From NCBI GenBank assembly GCA_027943335.1, contig BSBK01005649.1, positions 1,568,001-1,632,000 of the forward strand: 64,000 nucleotides of DNA. The letters are read 5' to 3'. The position numbers were made by a program, and so were the translations under genes. Positions 47,707 to 60,600 of this stretch are shown piece after piece (the first letter of the stretch is position 1; every line of letters begins with the position of its first letter). The notes under the pieces are model-generated. The model searched no databases. It was not told the DNA's origin and was given only the letters and a program-made list of their open reading frames with translations. Source of the DNA: Chamaecyparis obtusa. Taxonomy: Eukaryota; Streptophyta; Pinopsida; Cupressales; Cupressaceae.

Positions 47707-49239
47707 AACCAATCAATTTAAAGCTTTCGAAAACTCAGGCCCACCAACAGGTTGTAGCTGCGCAGATAGGAAACGCTGATAAAGGAAAAAGTGCGAGGTC
47801 GAAAACATACAGGGTTTTTGGTAAAAGATTGAAAACATCATGGGTTTTCAAAAACATTGTGGGTTTTCGACACTAAGGCAGATTCTGAGACTGTTTCTTG
47901 CAGACCATAAAAATTGAATAACTGTCTGGGTTTTGAGACTTAAGAGATGCGATCAAAGCTGGAGCAAGGTGACATAATGAACCAACTATGGCTAAGAGTG
48001 CACACCATGAAACATCACGGATCTACTTCGCACATTAAAACTTTGATTGCAGGCAGGGTGGGATCCCACCCTTTACAAAACTTTGCAGGGAAGAGGCCAT
48101 TTTCAAAAGATTTTTACTATGACTGGAAAATGACCCAACAGTCATCTCCCATGTCCAACATTTAAAAGAAACCCAAAAATTTCTAATTCTGATGTATTTT
48201 TGGTAATTTTCCATGTCTACGAGTTTTCATACGTTTAGGGTAATCCACTTAAGTTATTAAGTATAAAGTATTGGTATACCACTTAAGTAATTAAGTATAA
48301 AGTATTGGTATACGTTTAGGGTATTCCACTTAAGTAATTAAGTATAGAGTATTGGTATACCAATGATAAGTAGAAGGAGTACGACATGGGAGTCAAATAT
48401 TGAAGTAGAAAGGATAGAGGGGTAATCAAGAAAAAAGTGGAATCATGAGAAGAGGCAAGGATGTGGGGCAATCTGTTAACAAAAGAGTAAAGAACAAGAA
48501 GAGAACAAAAAAGAGAAACACCATTAAGAGAAAGATGATGCTTTTAGAAAATTTAACATTGGATGTCACATTAAACTCAAGGGAAAACCCTCATCATTGT
48601 TAAGGTTGATGAGGTAATTGCCAATTTTATTTGTTATTTTGTGTTTTCTCTTAAAATAGTTATCTTATTTGACCATGACTTGAGTCTCTTCAAGCAAATG
48701 TGGTATTTGGAGCTGTCGTGCTTTGTAAAAGATATTTTACAAACTATTCATCTCTAATGTCAACACTATTCTCCTTAATCCTTACACTAATAAAATGAAG
48801 AATCTCTATAATATAAGGCATCCTATAGGAACAATCAATCTTATAGGTGCAAAAAATTATAGAGGTTTTTGGTTGAAAAAATGGGACTTTTGATGAACAT
48901 TTTGGGTTTGAATGAATGCACATTTAAGGCCTTTTCTAACAATGTTTTGTGATATTATTGTAAATGCTTTAACTATAGCAAAGGGTGATGATAAGGATAG
49001 TGCTTGAATCCACATATTTTTGTCATAAACTACATTTTGATATGGCTTGTCTAAATGTGTTTGTAATGAGTTTGTTGTAGTGTCCACTCTATTTGAAAAC
49101 TTTGGTTAGGTGGGAAAACTTAAGGTCGATGTCATCTACACTCCGAAGCCCTCAAGACACCAACTTTTTGACAAGATGGAGATGGGAAAAAGTATGTAAA
49201 TATTGATATGGATGGCTTTTCCAAATCAATTTTTTGTTT
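47707..49239. other. Intergenic DNA with a short tandem repeat
   Basis: No gene recognised. Three copies of a unit containing ccacttaagt(t/a)attaagtata lie at 48230-48361. Near 47800-47870 gggtttt(c/t) recurs four times within 70 bases. Confidence 0.55.
48230..48361. repeat. Short tandem repeat, about 34-47 bp unit
   Basis: Three units with ccacttaagtaattaagtat, each ending attggtata. Two units carry the extra segment cgtttagggtatt. Confidence 0.85.
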
Positions 49240-49997
49240 CATGAAAGTTACTTTTATCTCTCTAAATAGATGAGTGTTATACTATTAGAAAGCTACCAAG
49301 TTCTCTTCTCCAATTAATGAAATGGAAACTATATTTGTTCCCTTGCCCACCTCTTGAAAGTTACCTAAAAATGTCTCTATAAATAGATATGGTCCCTCAC
49401 CCACCTCATGAAAGTTAATTTTGTCTCTATAAATCGACGAGTGTTATAACAACTATTGGAACTTACTCAACTACTAGTCCTCTTCCCTAAACAATGAAAC
49501 ATGAAATAGATTTAGTCCCTCATCAACCTCTATGTCACCTCTAAAAATATATATGATCCCACAACCACCTTGTGAAAAGTTACTTATATCTGTGTATTAA
49601 TGTCTCTAGAAATGAATGTAGTCCCTCACCCACCTTATGAAAGGTACTTCCATCTCTATTTAAACGTCTCTAAAAATGGATATGCTCCCGCACCCACCTC
49701 TTAAAAATTACTTTTATCTTTCTATCAATGTTTTTAAAAATAGATATGATCCCTTACCCATCTCATGAAAGTTAATTATATCTCTCTATAAATATCTCTA
49801 TAAATAAATATGGTCCTCACTCACCCACCTCATGAAAGTTACTTTTCTCTTTCTATTAATACCTCTAGAAACAAACATGGTCACTCACCCACCTATAAAA
49901 CTACTTCTGTCTCTCTATGAGATTCATGTCCTTACAAATGGATATGCTCACCCACCCACCCCATGGAAGTTATTTCTGTGTCTATGAATGTGTCTCT
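49240..49997. repeat. Degenerate satellite, about 70-80 bp unit
   Basis: Around ten irregular units share the phrases gtccctcacccacct, catgaaagttact, tctctctat and tctctaaaaatagatatg in constant order. Units range from about 60 to 150 bases and two contain an extra insertion (gagtgttata...). No coding frame crosses it. Confidence 0.8.
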
Positions 49998-50432
49998 AAC
50001 CCTTGGTGCTATTTGTAATCATTGACTGAGGAACAAGCCTCACATCAGCCGAGAAGCATTGTGAAGAGCAAAACAAGACCAATGTAGACTGGCCCTTGGA
50101 GACCACCCTATGGAGGTAGCTAAGTAGCTTCCTCATAAGCATGAAATGTGGCATTGGCAACCCATCAATCAATCCAAGTACTTTTTGGGGAAAATAACAA
50201 GACACAAAATCCACCTCCCTACCCACCTAGTAATGTGAAGACAAGGAATCGCAAATCCCCAAAACTTCTTTTTGACCGTTACAAAAATAAATGAGATCGT
50301 CCCACATCCCCACTAACCCTAGCTTTTTCTCATTTCCATTATCCCAAAGTTTCGCCAATTCCTCTGGCATTTGTCCTCTGGTACACGGAAAACCACTTCA
50401 TACTCTGATCAACATTTAAACTATTCTTTAAA
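49998..50432. other. Upstream region of a possible gene
   Basis: Non-repetitive DNA between the satellite and the candidate exon at 50433. No strong TATA box was seen. A minus-strand frame (49996-50226) has no recognised domain. Confidence 0.4.
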
Positions 50433-50980
50433 ATGGGCTCTCTGTCATCAAATGGAGGTTGGCTTTGCTGTACACAGCCGCCACAAGTACCATGTAAAGT
50501 TGATAAGGATCAGGATCAGTCCTCCCCCATAGATCGCTGTACATTTGAAAGGTACAGAGCCTTCATTTTTATATATAGTTACAAACTTGCACGACTGATT
50601 TTTCATTTTTTTTTCAATTGTTCTTCAAGATCTAGGTACCTTATTGGGCAGGAAATTTTGGGGAAAATATTAAAGATGGGTATTTTTTATTTTTGTCCCA
50701 TCTAGGAGAACAATAATGACTGGACTGAAACCCTACAAATTTAATGTCATTGAATTTGCCAGTTCGTCAGGTAATCATGGTGTTTTTTCTGGCATTTCCC
50801 CACTTGTTTGTGAAATACACATGGCTGGAAAAGACTGAGTTCTCAATTGGACCCCATTACTGCTGCTCTGTAATGGTCAGACTAGTCTGCACATACCCTC
50901 CTTGTACTGTTGCTTTCAGGAGCAATGCTCTTATCGTGTTTCGAACCTGCAACCTGACACGCCCTGTTGTCCATATTTGG
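50433..50980 (+). CDS. Candidate host gene start, two exons
   Basis: Exon 1 (50433-50551) begins ATG with MGSLSSNGGWLCCTQPPQV and ends GAAAG|GTACAG, a fair splice donor. Exon 2 (50920-50980) follows a good acceptor, ttgctttcag, and the joined frame stays open (phase 2, then RSNALIVFRTC) to TTTGG|GTGTAT, another possible donor. Exon-like stretches are less AT-rich than the intron between them. I do not recognise the protein and found no third exon, so this may be a real gene start, a relic, or chance. Without splicing, the first frame runs into the intron and ends at 50705. Confidence 0.3.
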
Positions 50981-52118
50981 GTGTATCTTTTATTTTCCAT
51001 TAATTATTTAGAAGCTGTGCTCTTTCCAGCTAAGAGTTCAAAAAGGCTGCCTTTGATGGCTCTATCATAACAGCGTCTGTTTGCATCTGATTAGTCTGGG
51101 AAAAACAGATGCATCTAATACAGCTTGCTTTTCTCCCTCTGCGTTGTTTGGACTTTGGATTATGAACTGATTAACTGTTCACCACAACAAAATCTGAAAT
51201 AATGGCAGGATATGGTTACCTTAAAAATTGACCAGACACACAAAAATCTCTTAAATGGGTCATAGGGTAGCCTATAGCTAGGACAGTATAGGTGGCGGAT
51301 GGATGGACAATCTGATGTAGATGTAGAGTCTGGTGTTTTATTGCCATCTATCAGATCTGACAATCTAATATAAAAACCAACACATTCAACATAAGTTGGA
51401 AGCAAAAATTGATTAATTAGCTTGTTACAACCAATAAAATGGAACTTTGCAAATACATGCAGCAATAAACAAGAACAATGATGATATATAGATTAAAATA
51501 CATGCAGCAATAAACAAGAACAATGATGATATATAGATTAAAAAATAATAATACAAGGTTATTTAAGGTCCAAAATAATAGATGGAGCAATAAACAATAA
51601 TAATGATGTGCAATAGATAAAAAATATAATACAAAGTCATTTAAGGCCCAAAATAATAGATGCAGCAATAAACAAGGAAAATTGTGATCAATAGATAAAA
51701 AATAACATAAAGTTATGTAAGGTCTAAAAATAGATTACTAGGGTAGAGGGCCTCATAATGGAGCAGGGCAATTAGGCAAAAATAGTTTCTTAGTAGAACG
51801 CAAAGTGTCATATCAACATTTATTTTCAAAATAATAATAAATATAAAAAAGATAATCATTTATGTGATGTCACATTAGTTGACCAATATACACGATTTAG
51901 TGTACAACTATGGGTCCTGATATATTTGGGACACCTCAACAAAAAAAATGCTGGTGTGGCATCATATTTGACCACAAAAACTTGAACCCAAAATTTAAGT
52001 AAGGGGACAACAACTAAGCAATTGTACTAATTGAAAGTGATTTGAAATATCCATACAAGATTTTTGGAGGCTCGAAGTTAGAGCACTCCACTATAGGCTT
52101 CTCTCCCCTACCTCATCC
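50981..52118. other. Intergenic DNA with tandem repeats
   Basis: No gene recognised. Tandem repeats lie at 51451-51735. A dispersed-repeat scrap (atgctggtgtggcatcatat, about 51946-51972) is the inverse of one at 14566-14593. Confidence 0.5.
51451..51735. repeat. Compound tandem repeat
   Basis: Two near-identical units of about 46 bases (aatacatgcagcaataaaca...) are followed by two longer, diverged versions that add caaaataatagatg(c/g)agcaataaac and ttatttaaggtc-type text. Confidence 0.85.
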
Positions 52119-52247
52119 ACTCCGAAACAAAATGGACTTATTGAAATAAAGAATAGGATCATTGCTTAGATGACAAGGACTGTGATGGAAGAAAAAATGA
52201 ACAAAACTTTTTTGGGAAAAAAGACTATATAGTTAATAACTTTTAAA
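52119..52247 (+). pseudogene. Copia integrase remnant
   Basis: The plus frame reads TPKQNGLIEIKNRIIA, a stop, then MTRTVMEEK and KTFLGKK. This matches the Ty1/copia integrase region around the catalytic Glu (TPxQNGxxExxNR). Only about 40 codons survive, with stops on both sides. No LTRs were found. Confidence 0.75.
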
Positions 52248-53572
52248 TAGAATTACAACAAAGGTGATTGCTATATTTATCCAAAATAACCTTAAGATCC
52301 AAAAATATCAATCCCTCATCTAACTCACACATCACTATTGGTGGCCAAGTGCCCAATCACTTTCTTGAGACAAGAGACATGCAAAATTGGGCAAAATTGG
52401 GCAAAATTGGGAAGAAGGTGGAAGTGCCAACTTATATGACACCTCGCCTATGTACTAGATCATCTAGTAGGGACCATAAACATTGGGAGCCAACTTACGA
52501 TGGTACTTGTCACATGATAAAGATACTTCTTGGAATGGAGATATAAAAGAACCCATTCAAGTCAATATTAAAAATGTGCTCCACTTGATGTTCACCTACC
52601 TATTATTTCATGGTATCTTGGTCTAGTATTGAATTTTCCTTAAGTAGTTGAGAGATGTCTTTATGCTTGGCTAAAATATATCACCTGTTGCAACCCCACC
52701 TAAAATGTAATTGCTCGGAGATGGTGTTGAGTACCATAGAGGGCACCAGAAGAGGTCCTTTTGGAGCACTATAATAAGTAGTATTGTACCACCACTTCTC
52801 CAAAGGTAGCCATTTGGCCCACTATCCCTATTTTTCAAATACAAAACAACACAAATAAGTCTCAAGGCACTTGTTGACAATCTCCATTTGACTTTCGATG
52901 ATAATCCAAACTCATGTTTAAGGTGGTGTCTTGCATTTTAAATTAATGTTGCTAGATTTTTCTAGTGTGTAGGATGGATCATGATTACCTACAATAGGTG
53001 AGGCATTTTGGAGTTATTTTTCAAACCCACAATAGGATGGATCATGATTACATACAATAGGTGAGGCATTTTGAAGTTATTTTTCAAACCCACAAGCCCA
53101 TGATTCACCTGCAAGCAAATCACCAAGCACATCTAAAGAGAAAAAGTCACATTTAATGAAATGCAACCTTGAGAGATTGATCAAAATAAGAATATGGTAT
53201 TGAGATTAACATGTAAATGAATTTGATGGCTTAGAATGAATGTTTATAAAATCTTAACGATAAAACCCTAGATGCAAACCTTAATCAAAGATTAAAAAAG
53301 AGCTTGACAAGTGTCTACATCTTAATGAATGAGACAACATTGGCAAAATAAAGGTCAATCTATTTTTTAAAAAAATCCAAGCTTAGCTTAAGTGAATAAA
53401 GTAATAAAGCACCTAATTATAGAATTAATTAGATATTGTCCTAATTACTTCAACACCTCCCCCGCCTAAGATAACTTAGGGGTGAGCTAAAGATACAATA
53501 ATGAATGCAACATGCAAGCATGAAATGGGTCCCAATACCAAGACTTGATTAGGTACTTATGTTGACGCAGGA
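52248..53572. other. Intergenic DNA, no gene seen
   Basis: Contains gcaaaattggg repeated three times (about 52381-52412) and a 63-base tandem pair at 52971-53096. No coding region recognised. Confidence 0.5.
52971..53096. repeat. 63 bp tandem pair
   Basis: Two adjacent units (52971-53033 and 53034-53096), starting aggatggatcatgattac, differ at only a few positions. Confidence 0.93.
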
Positions 53573-53701
53573 CATGTAAGGAGGATCCAATTAAGGACAG
53601 TCCTCACAAGCAGCCAAACACCACAATGTGGAATTACACAACAAGATAATGTTTTCAACTAAATTTTTCATTAACATGCCCGGTTGTAAGGCCTTCCGAG
53701 T
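53573..53701 (-). repeat. A-family LTR fragment, cut by element D
   Basis: Starts tgacgcagg, carries ggatccaattaaggacagtc as in the A2 LTR, and ends in the shared block catgcccggttgtaaggcc at the word cgagt. The rest of the LTR is missing on this side because element D begins at 53702. The remainder should lie beyond the far end of D, outside the window. Confidence 0.82.
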
Positions 53702-54722
53702 TGTATGCACCCTAAATTGGTCGCCTAGACTTTGGGCCCCATTTAGCAATTTATCAAATCCCTGAATCAATATTTTCAAAAATCAACATTTTTCAATTAT
53801 ATCAATTTCCTTGATCAAATCTTATTTTATCATTTTTGATTATTTGCTTTGGGCTAACCATTTTATCCTAAGTCTTTATTTATTAAAAGGAATAATTCCT
53901 CCCCTTTTAATAAATAAAAAGCCCCCACTTTTCATCTTATCCTAAGTTGCAAAAATAAAGCATTATTCTTATTTTATAAAAAGGGGAAAAAGTATTTTTT
54001 GTCTTATATGGACACAAAAGTCAACTCCTATTTTTTCATTGGAAGATATTTGTGCACATGGATTGCTCTTCTTTGATGCTCCACCATTGATTAAGTCTTT
54101 TGCCCCTTAATCTCCATGGTCCATTCTTTTTCATTTCCTATAAAAGGAGAGCTCTCTTCCTCATATGGATATCCATTTCATGTTTTATGCTACAGGTTTT
54201 CTAGGTCATTTGGAGCTCTTTGAAGACATCCTTGCATCCAAGCTTTGAAGACATTGTTGTTGCATTTCATTTAGTTTGCTTTCATAGTTACATAATCATG
54301 ACATTATTAGTATAGATTTCTTTTATGCAATAGATTAATCTCACATAGCTTAATTAGGAGGGATTGTAAGACTTGTACTTTCCTTTCATAGTCTAGTTTG
54401 CACTTTCCTTTCATAGATTGGATTTCCTTTCAAGCATTGCATTGTTATCATTTAGCTTAGCTTGCATCTTCATTCTTAGTTTACTTGCATTGCATTTTCA
54501 TTTGATTCTTGGAGATATTAGCACTCTTGCCCTTGTCTTCACTTGAATCTCTCATTGTGTGGTTGACTAGTAAGGTCACTAAGTTTATTAGCTCTAGCTT
54601 GAGAGCAATTTTACAATCTTGCAACTCCATACATAAAGAGCTATTGATCGATTTTTGAAACCTCATTCTTGAGTGTTCTTGATTGTAAGGATTCATAGAA
54701 GTGCACTACTTTTGTGTGTACA
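53702..54722 (+). repeat. D 5' LTR
   Basis: Its ends form TGTA/TACA. A clear TATA box, tataaaa, lies at 54139-54145. The left border is set by the break in the A-type LTR and the right border by the primer site four bases on. No partner LTR is in the window, so the exact length is provisional. Confidence 0.65.
54139..54145 (+). promoter_or_regulatory. TATA box of the D LTR
   Basis: TATAAAA followed by ggagagctctc, about 440 bases into the LTR. Transcription would start roughly 30 bases downstream. Confidence 0.6.
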
Positions 54723-54726
54723 TTTC

Positions 54727-54744
54727 TAGCGCCCACCGTGAGGC
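54727..54744 (+). other. D primer-binding site, tRNA-Lys type
   Basis: tagcgcccaccgtgaggc resembles the tRNA-Lys-type site TGGCGCCCAnCGTGGGGC, allowing two transition changes and the variable position. Confidence 0.65.
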
Positions 54745-54840
54745 AGAACATTAGCGTTTTGTCTTTTATTTTTTGCATTTCCGTCAATTTTTTTTATCAA
54801 TTTTCAGCTTTATTTTTGGTCTTTGGTTTTCTGTCTCAGA

Positions 54841-55058
54841 GTGTCGTGTGACACTTTTCACTAGTGTCATGTGACAGTTTCCTGTATAGCAGTGCGACAC
54901 TTTACCAGTCAAAAGTGTCACCCTGTTTGACAGAAAGTGTCGCTCTGTTTTATGCATTCTATCGTTTGCAGGTAAGGAGAACTATTGCCCTAGGACAAAC
55001 TGTCACCCCTGTATGCAGAGAAGTGTCACACGACATTTCTAGTGACTATACTGTCGCC
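54841..55058 (+). repeat. Cluster of gtgtc-type short palindromes in the D leader
   Basis: gtgtcgtgtgacac (54841-54854), gtgtcatgtgacag (54864-54877) and gtgtcacacgaca (55024-55036), with single gtgtc(g/a)c words between. A similar cluster lies in the second part of the leader (62820-63006). Confidence 0.65.
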
Positions 55059-55481
55059 TATACCCGATAGTGAGTTTTTTTAAAACCTTTTTGGCCGAGT
55101 TTAGATTAATCCGTTTACTAGTTTGATTTACTGTAGTTAGATAGATTTCATTTGCAGATTTCATTTGGATTTTGGATCTAAAAAGAACCTCTCATGTGTT
55201 TGGCTTGAATGTTTACTTGCTTTCATAGGCACATCTCTTTTATGCTCTTAATAGTGAATGAAATAACATAGATTTATTTTTATAAGTTTGTGTAAGTGAA
55301 TGCTTCTTGGTTTCTAATATCAAATATCTCATTGAGTGATTGGGGGCATGTATTCATTCCTTGTTTACATAGGGAGTTAAATGCACCACTTTGTGGACTC
55401 ACTCTATGTTTGCTTGAAAAGTTAAATATTTCATTGATTCAACCTTTTTTCATTTGTGAGTAGTATTGATAAGAAACTTTA

Positions 55482-56032
55482 GAGTACTTTTGATTGATCT
55501 TGTTAGCTAAATTAGGTTGTTGAACTCGCTTATTTCTAATCGCCCCTCACTTCCACCCTTTGGATGTAAGGTCAACATTCATACATAGGGGAGGGGTCTA
55601 CTTGAAAAGAGCATTAAGTGTTCCACAAAGTTTCTCCTTTTTTATGCTTTCTTGATCTCATTAGTTTTCTAAGGTGTGGACTCACCTTGAGTTTGTGTGA
55701 AGAGTTAAATGTTCTACTTTTTTTTTGGACTCACTTCACACTCATTTGAAGAGTACTTTTGATTGATCTTGTTGGCTACATTGGGTGTTGGACTCACTTA
55801 TTTCTAATCGCCCCTCATTTCCGCCCTTTGGATGCAAGGTCAGCATTCATAGATAGGGGAGGGGTCTACTTGAAAAGAGCGTTAAGTGTTCCACAAAGTT
55901 CTCCCTTTTATGCTTTCTTGATCTCATTAGTTTTCTAAGGTGTTGACTTGCTTTGAGTTTGTGTGGAGAGTTAAATGTTCCACTTTTTGGACTCACTTCA
56001 CATTTACTTGGCGAGTTAAGTGTTCCACCTTT
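55482..56032 (+). repeat. 269 bp tandem duplication in the D leader
   Basis: Units at 55482-55750 and 55751-56032 share gagtacttttgattgatctt, atttctaatcgcccctca, ggggaggggtctacttgaaa and gatctcattagttttctaag. A smaller pair follows at about 56325-56490, sharing agtatgctcttcacccttgt. No coding function is visible. Confidence 0.85.
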
Positions 56033-57055
56033 AGTACTTTAAATACTTTTGATAGTGGATTGCTTAGAGCTAATTAGATTTTGGATTGTTCTAACCTTGT
56101 TGGTCTTAGAAGTTGTGGTTGTAGGTGCATTTGCTTGAAATATTTTGCTAAAAGAATGCATGTCAAAGCTTCAAATGCACAAGGGCTACTAACAGTTTTT
56201 GTAGGGCTACCCAAAGCATAAAAACCCAATCAAGTGCTTGTTTAATTTCTTTCTGTATTGAGTGCAGCATATACTAGTTGTTTCATTTCATAGGCATTTA
56301 ATATCTTGTTGTAAGAATTCTTAGGTGGTAGGAGAAGTATGCTCTTCACCCTTGTGGTGAACCAGAAAATCTTGATCCATCTTTGGATTTTGAAAATAAG
56401 AGGGTAATTGAACCTTTGCTTGGTGTGTTTGGGAGAAAGCTTTGAGATAAGAGGAGTATGCTCTTCACCCTTGTGGTGAGACAAAATCTTTGAATCTCTT
56501 AAGTTGATCCATTTTTGTTTAGATTGTTAGAATCCTTTAGCGGGTTTGCTCTTGAGAAATTAAGAGGAACGACCCAAGTGGGGACAAGCTTATTGTCGGC
56601 TATTCCGACCCACTATAAACTCAAGGCTATCGAGGATACAAAACTTTGGTAGATGTAGTGTTTATTTTCATTTGATGTGAGTACTTGTGGGATTGTGACC
56701 ATGAGAAAAATATTGAGCAAGAATGCTTAAGGTACTCTTGAGGCCGCGAGGTCCTAGTCCTTTATGAGGAGCAAGAGGGGTACTACGAACAGAAACCCTT
56801 ACTAAGAACCATAGATAGAGGCCACCTTATTTTTTCGCTTAGCTTCTTGGTGCAAGGATTGATCCAAGTGGAATAACCCGGATCACCCCAAGATTACTCA
56901 CCATATGTGTTCCTTTGGTTGTGTCTTTGGCACTTCCATGACAAAGCCAATATCTATTGTGGGCAACCACTTTGTGTGAGGTAAGGGAGCATCAAGTGTG
57001 AGCCAAGTTGTTAAGTATTGAGCCTTGACTTTCTAAGATAGAAATTGCTTGAAGT

Positions 57056-57626
57056 TGTAAGGAAACTCAGGTGTGGAAACAACTTCCTACGCTAATCTCT
57101 ATAGGAGAGTATTGTGCAAATTCTTTTAAATCCTTACAATTTCAAATTCATTAACTACTTTAACAAAGATATTGCAACCACATACCATACATACAAAAAA
57201 ATAGAGAAAGACACAATGATATACCCTGGGGAAACCTTTCGGTAAAGACCCCAGCACTCCAAAACTTGCACAATGTATTGATCAAAACTATTATAGCTTA
57301 CAATACACTTGCAATGCAAGTTCTTTCAGAAGATTTCTAAAACTTTGAAGACAAATCACGACAGCATAAAAATGTTCCAACAATACACTTGCATCCTATC
57401 TCTTCGCAACCCAAAAAAAAGCTTATATCATGCACTTCACCTATCATTGAATCTTCCTGACATAGCTCTTACGTGTCATAGGAATCCGTCATAACTGTTT
57501 TAGCCATGATCTCCTTACACACAATTCAAGATGCTGACACATCAACATTATTTGCAAGAAATACATTTTACAAAATAAATAATAAGAATAGGAATTATCC
57601 AAGGTTGAGACACCTTATTCCTAACA
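57056..57626 (-). repeat. C 3' LTR, with a 154 bp deletion
   Basis: Sense start TGTTAGGAATAAGGTGTC, end ttaca. Relative to 61810-62534 it lacks exactly the stretch between two cttcac words (62189-62194 and 62343-62348), keeping one of them. That is the signature of a deletion between short direct repeats. Confidence 0.93.
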
Positions 57627-57637
57627 TTCTCCCACTT
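57627..57637 (-). other. C polypurine tract
   Basis: The minus strand reads AAGTGGGAGAA directly before the 3' LTR, a standard plus-strand primer tract. Confidence 0.9.
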
Positions 57638-57676
57638 GTCGAACACCTTGTAAGAGCAATAGGAACATAACAGGAA

Positions 57677-60600
57677 CTAACCGCTATAGGCCAAAAGGCC
57701 CATAGACTCCGAACACCATCTGAACTTCTCAGTGCCCACTGGTTTCGTTAATGCATCTGCAACATTCTTCACAGTATCTACCTTCTCCAAATTTACCTTT
57801 CCATCTTCCACCATATCTCTCACAAAGTGAAACTGCACATCAATGTGCTTCGTTCTGGCATGGAAAGTTGGATTCTTTGCAAGGCAAATAGCACTCTGAC
57901 TGTCACACCAAATAGTAATCTATTCTGCATCAACACCAACATCAGAACACAATCTTCTAAGCCAAATGGCTTCTTTACAAGCATGAGTAGCAACCATGTA
58001 CTCAGCTTCTGTAGTGGACAAAGCAACCACAGGTTGTCACTTACTCATCCAACTAATGGCACCACCAAACATAGTGAACACATAAGCACTGGTGGATCTC
58101 CTGCTATCAATATCACCTGCCCAATCTGAATCCACAAACCCACGAATACAAACTGAATGCGGAGATCCAGAAGAGTTACCATGATAACATATGGAGTAAT
58201 TTGATGTACCCCTCAAATATCTGAATACTCGCTTAACTGCATCCCAATGTACCCGTCTAGGGTTAGCCATAAACTGACTCAGGACTCCCATTGCTTGGGC
58301 AATGTCTGGTCTAGTACAGACCATAGCATATATAAGACTACCAACTGCACTAGCATAAGGTACTCTACTCATGTCCTCCACCTCACTAGGAGATTTTGGA
58401 CAGTCATCTACAAATAACTTTGTTCCCACAGAAATAGGAACACATAGTGGTCTACAATCTGCCATGCTGAACCTGTCCAACATAGACTTCACATACTTAC
58501 TCTGACTCAACCAAAGTTTTCTGTTAGACCTGTCTCTACTGATTTCCATACCCAAGATGTACCTAGCTGCCCCAAGATCTTTTATCTCAAACTGTGCTGA
58601 CAACTGAGATTTAAAATCAGAAATCATACCCTTACCCTTCCCAAATAGCAACATATCATCAACATATAATGCAACAATAAGAAGGCGATCATTTTCAACT
58701 CTAAAATAAACACAATGATCTGATTTTGATCTTACAAATCTAATTGACAACACAAAGGCATCAAACTTAAGGTACCACATCCTAGGAGATTGCTTCAGAC
58801 CATATAGAGATTTCTTTAATTTGCAAACTAAGGATTCTTTACCTTTAACAATGTAGTGCTCAGGCTGTGACATATAAATCTCTTCCTCCAAATCACCATG
58901 AAGGAAAGTTGTCTTCACATCCATCTGTTCTATCTCTAAATCATATGATGCAGCAAGAGATAACAGAAATCTAATGGATGTCAACTTTGCAACAGGAGAG
59001 AATATTTCACCATAATCTATTCCCTCTACCTGTGAATACCCCTTTGCAACCAATCTAGCTTTGTACCTTTCAACACTGCCATCTACACAAAATTTCTTCT
59101 TAAACACCCATTTACAGCCAACAGATTTTCTCCCTTTAAGCAAAGGTACAAGGTCCCAAGTTTTGTTTTTCTCCAATGAAGTCATCTCATCATCCATAGC
59201 CTCAATCCAGGAACCTACATCTTCCATGCCCAAAGCCTCTTTCACAGATCTAGGCTCATCAGTGTTAGTAATCAAAGCAAAGGCACAACTCGAATCTAAC
59301 ATAGAATAACCAAACCTTTCTGGTTGCTTTCTTTCTCTCGTGGATCTCCTCAAGGGCTGCGGTTGAGGTTGTTCTTCCTCTTCTTCCGAACTATCAGAGC
59401 TGCTAGAGCTCTCCTCATCATTAGGCCCAACATGGTCTCTCTGTTCAGTCTTCTCAGGGGTAGGAGGCAACTGAACAACATCTTTTTCCTTTTCTTTTTC
59501 ATCTGGTTGTAGCACAATAAGAGAAGATGTTAGATCTCTGAAAATAACATTTCTACTATACAACACCTTACTAGTCATAGGATCCCAAAGCTTGTATCCT
59601 TTCACACCAGCACTGTATCCGATGAAAATATATTTAACAACTTTGTTTTCCAACTAAGATCTTTTCTCCTTTGGAACATGTGCATAAGCTTCACAACCAA
59701 AAACATGAAGATGTCTAATTGAAGGCTTCTTACCAGACCACACCTCCATGGGTGTCTTACCAACAAGGGCTGATGTAGGAGATCTGTTAACCAGATAGAA
59801 AGTAGTGGCCATAGCTTTGGCCCAAAACCTTTGTTCTAAACTAGCTCCACTAAGCATACTCCTAGCCTTCTCCATCAGTTTCCTGTTCATTCTCTCTGCA
59901 ACTTCATTTTGCTGTGGGGTATAAGGAGTTGTCTTATGCCTCTCGATACCTTGTTCTTTACAGAACTGTTCAAACTTTGCTGAGCAAAACTGACCACCAT
60001 TGTCAGTTCTCACACACTTAATCTTCTTACTAGTTTGATTCTCTACAAGAGCTTTAAATTCTTTGAACCGACTAAAGACTTGTGTCTTACTTTTAAGGAA
60101 ATAAATCCATGTCCTTCTACTGTAATCATCTATGAAAGATACAAAAAATACAAACTTGGAGATTAAAGGAACTTTTACAGGACCAAATACATCAGAATGA
60201 ATAAGATCCAAAATATCAGAAGACTTGTGAGAACTAGAGTAAAATTGAACATGATTTTGTTTACCATAGACATAGTGTTCGCAGAAGTCAAACTCGAGAT
60301 TGCAATCATTTAACCCCTCAACGAGATTTTTATTTTTCAGGGTTCTGAGACCTTTTTCACCAATGTGGCCAAATCTCATATGCCACAACATTGTCTTTTC
60401 TGCAGGAAGCTTACCTTCCAAAGTGTTTGCACTACCATCGGAACCAATAGCCACAGACTTCTTCACTGCTTGTTCAGATGGTGAGGATGAAGAACTATTA
60501 CATAGAGGAATACATGCATCTAGCTGAAATAAGGTACCTCTCCTAGTACCCCTTGCAAGCACTATCGATCCTCTCATCATCTTGCATCCTTCTTTCAAAA

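Noticed and set aside
47071..47779. Overlapping frames on both strands encoding repeated CDHAT and RMIACQ-type peptides
   Set aside because: The peptides simply mirror the palindromic DNA repeat and appear on both strands.
59653..59653. Separate start codons for the copia segments at 59653 and 60850
   Set aside because: Both codons are TTG directly after an internal stop. The single frame from 61702 explains all segments.
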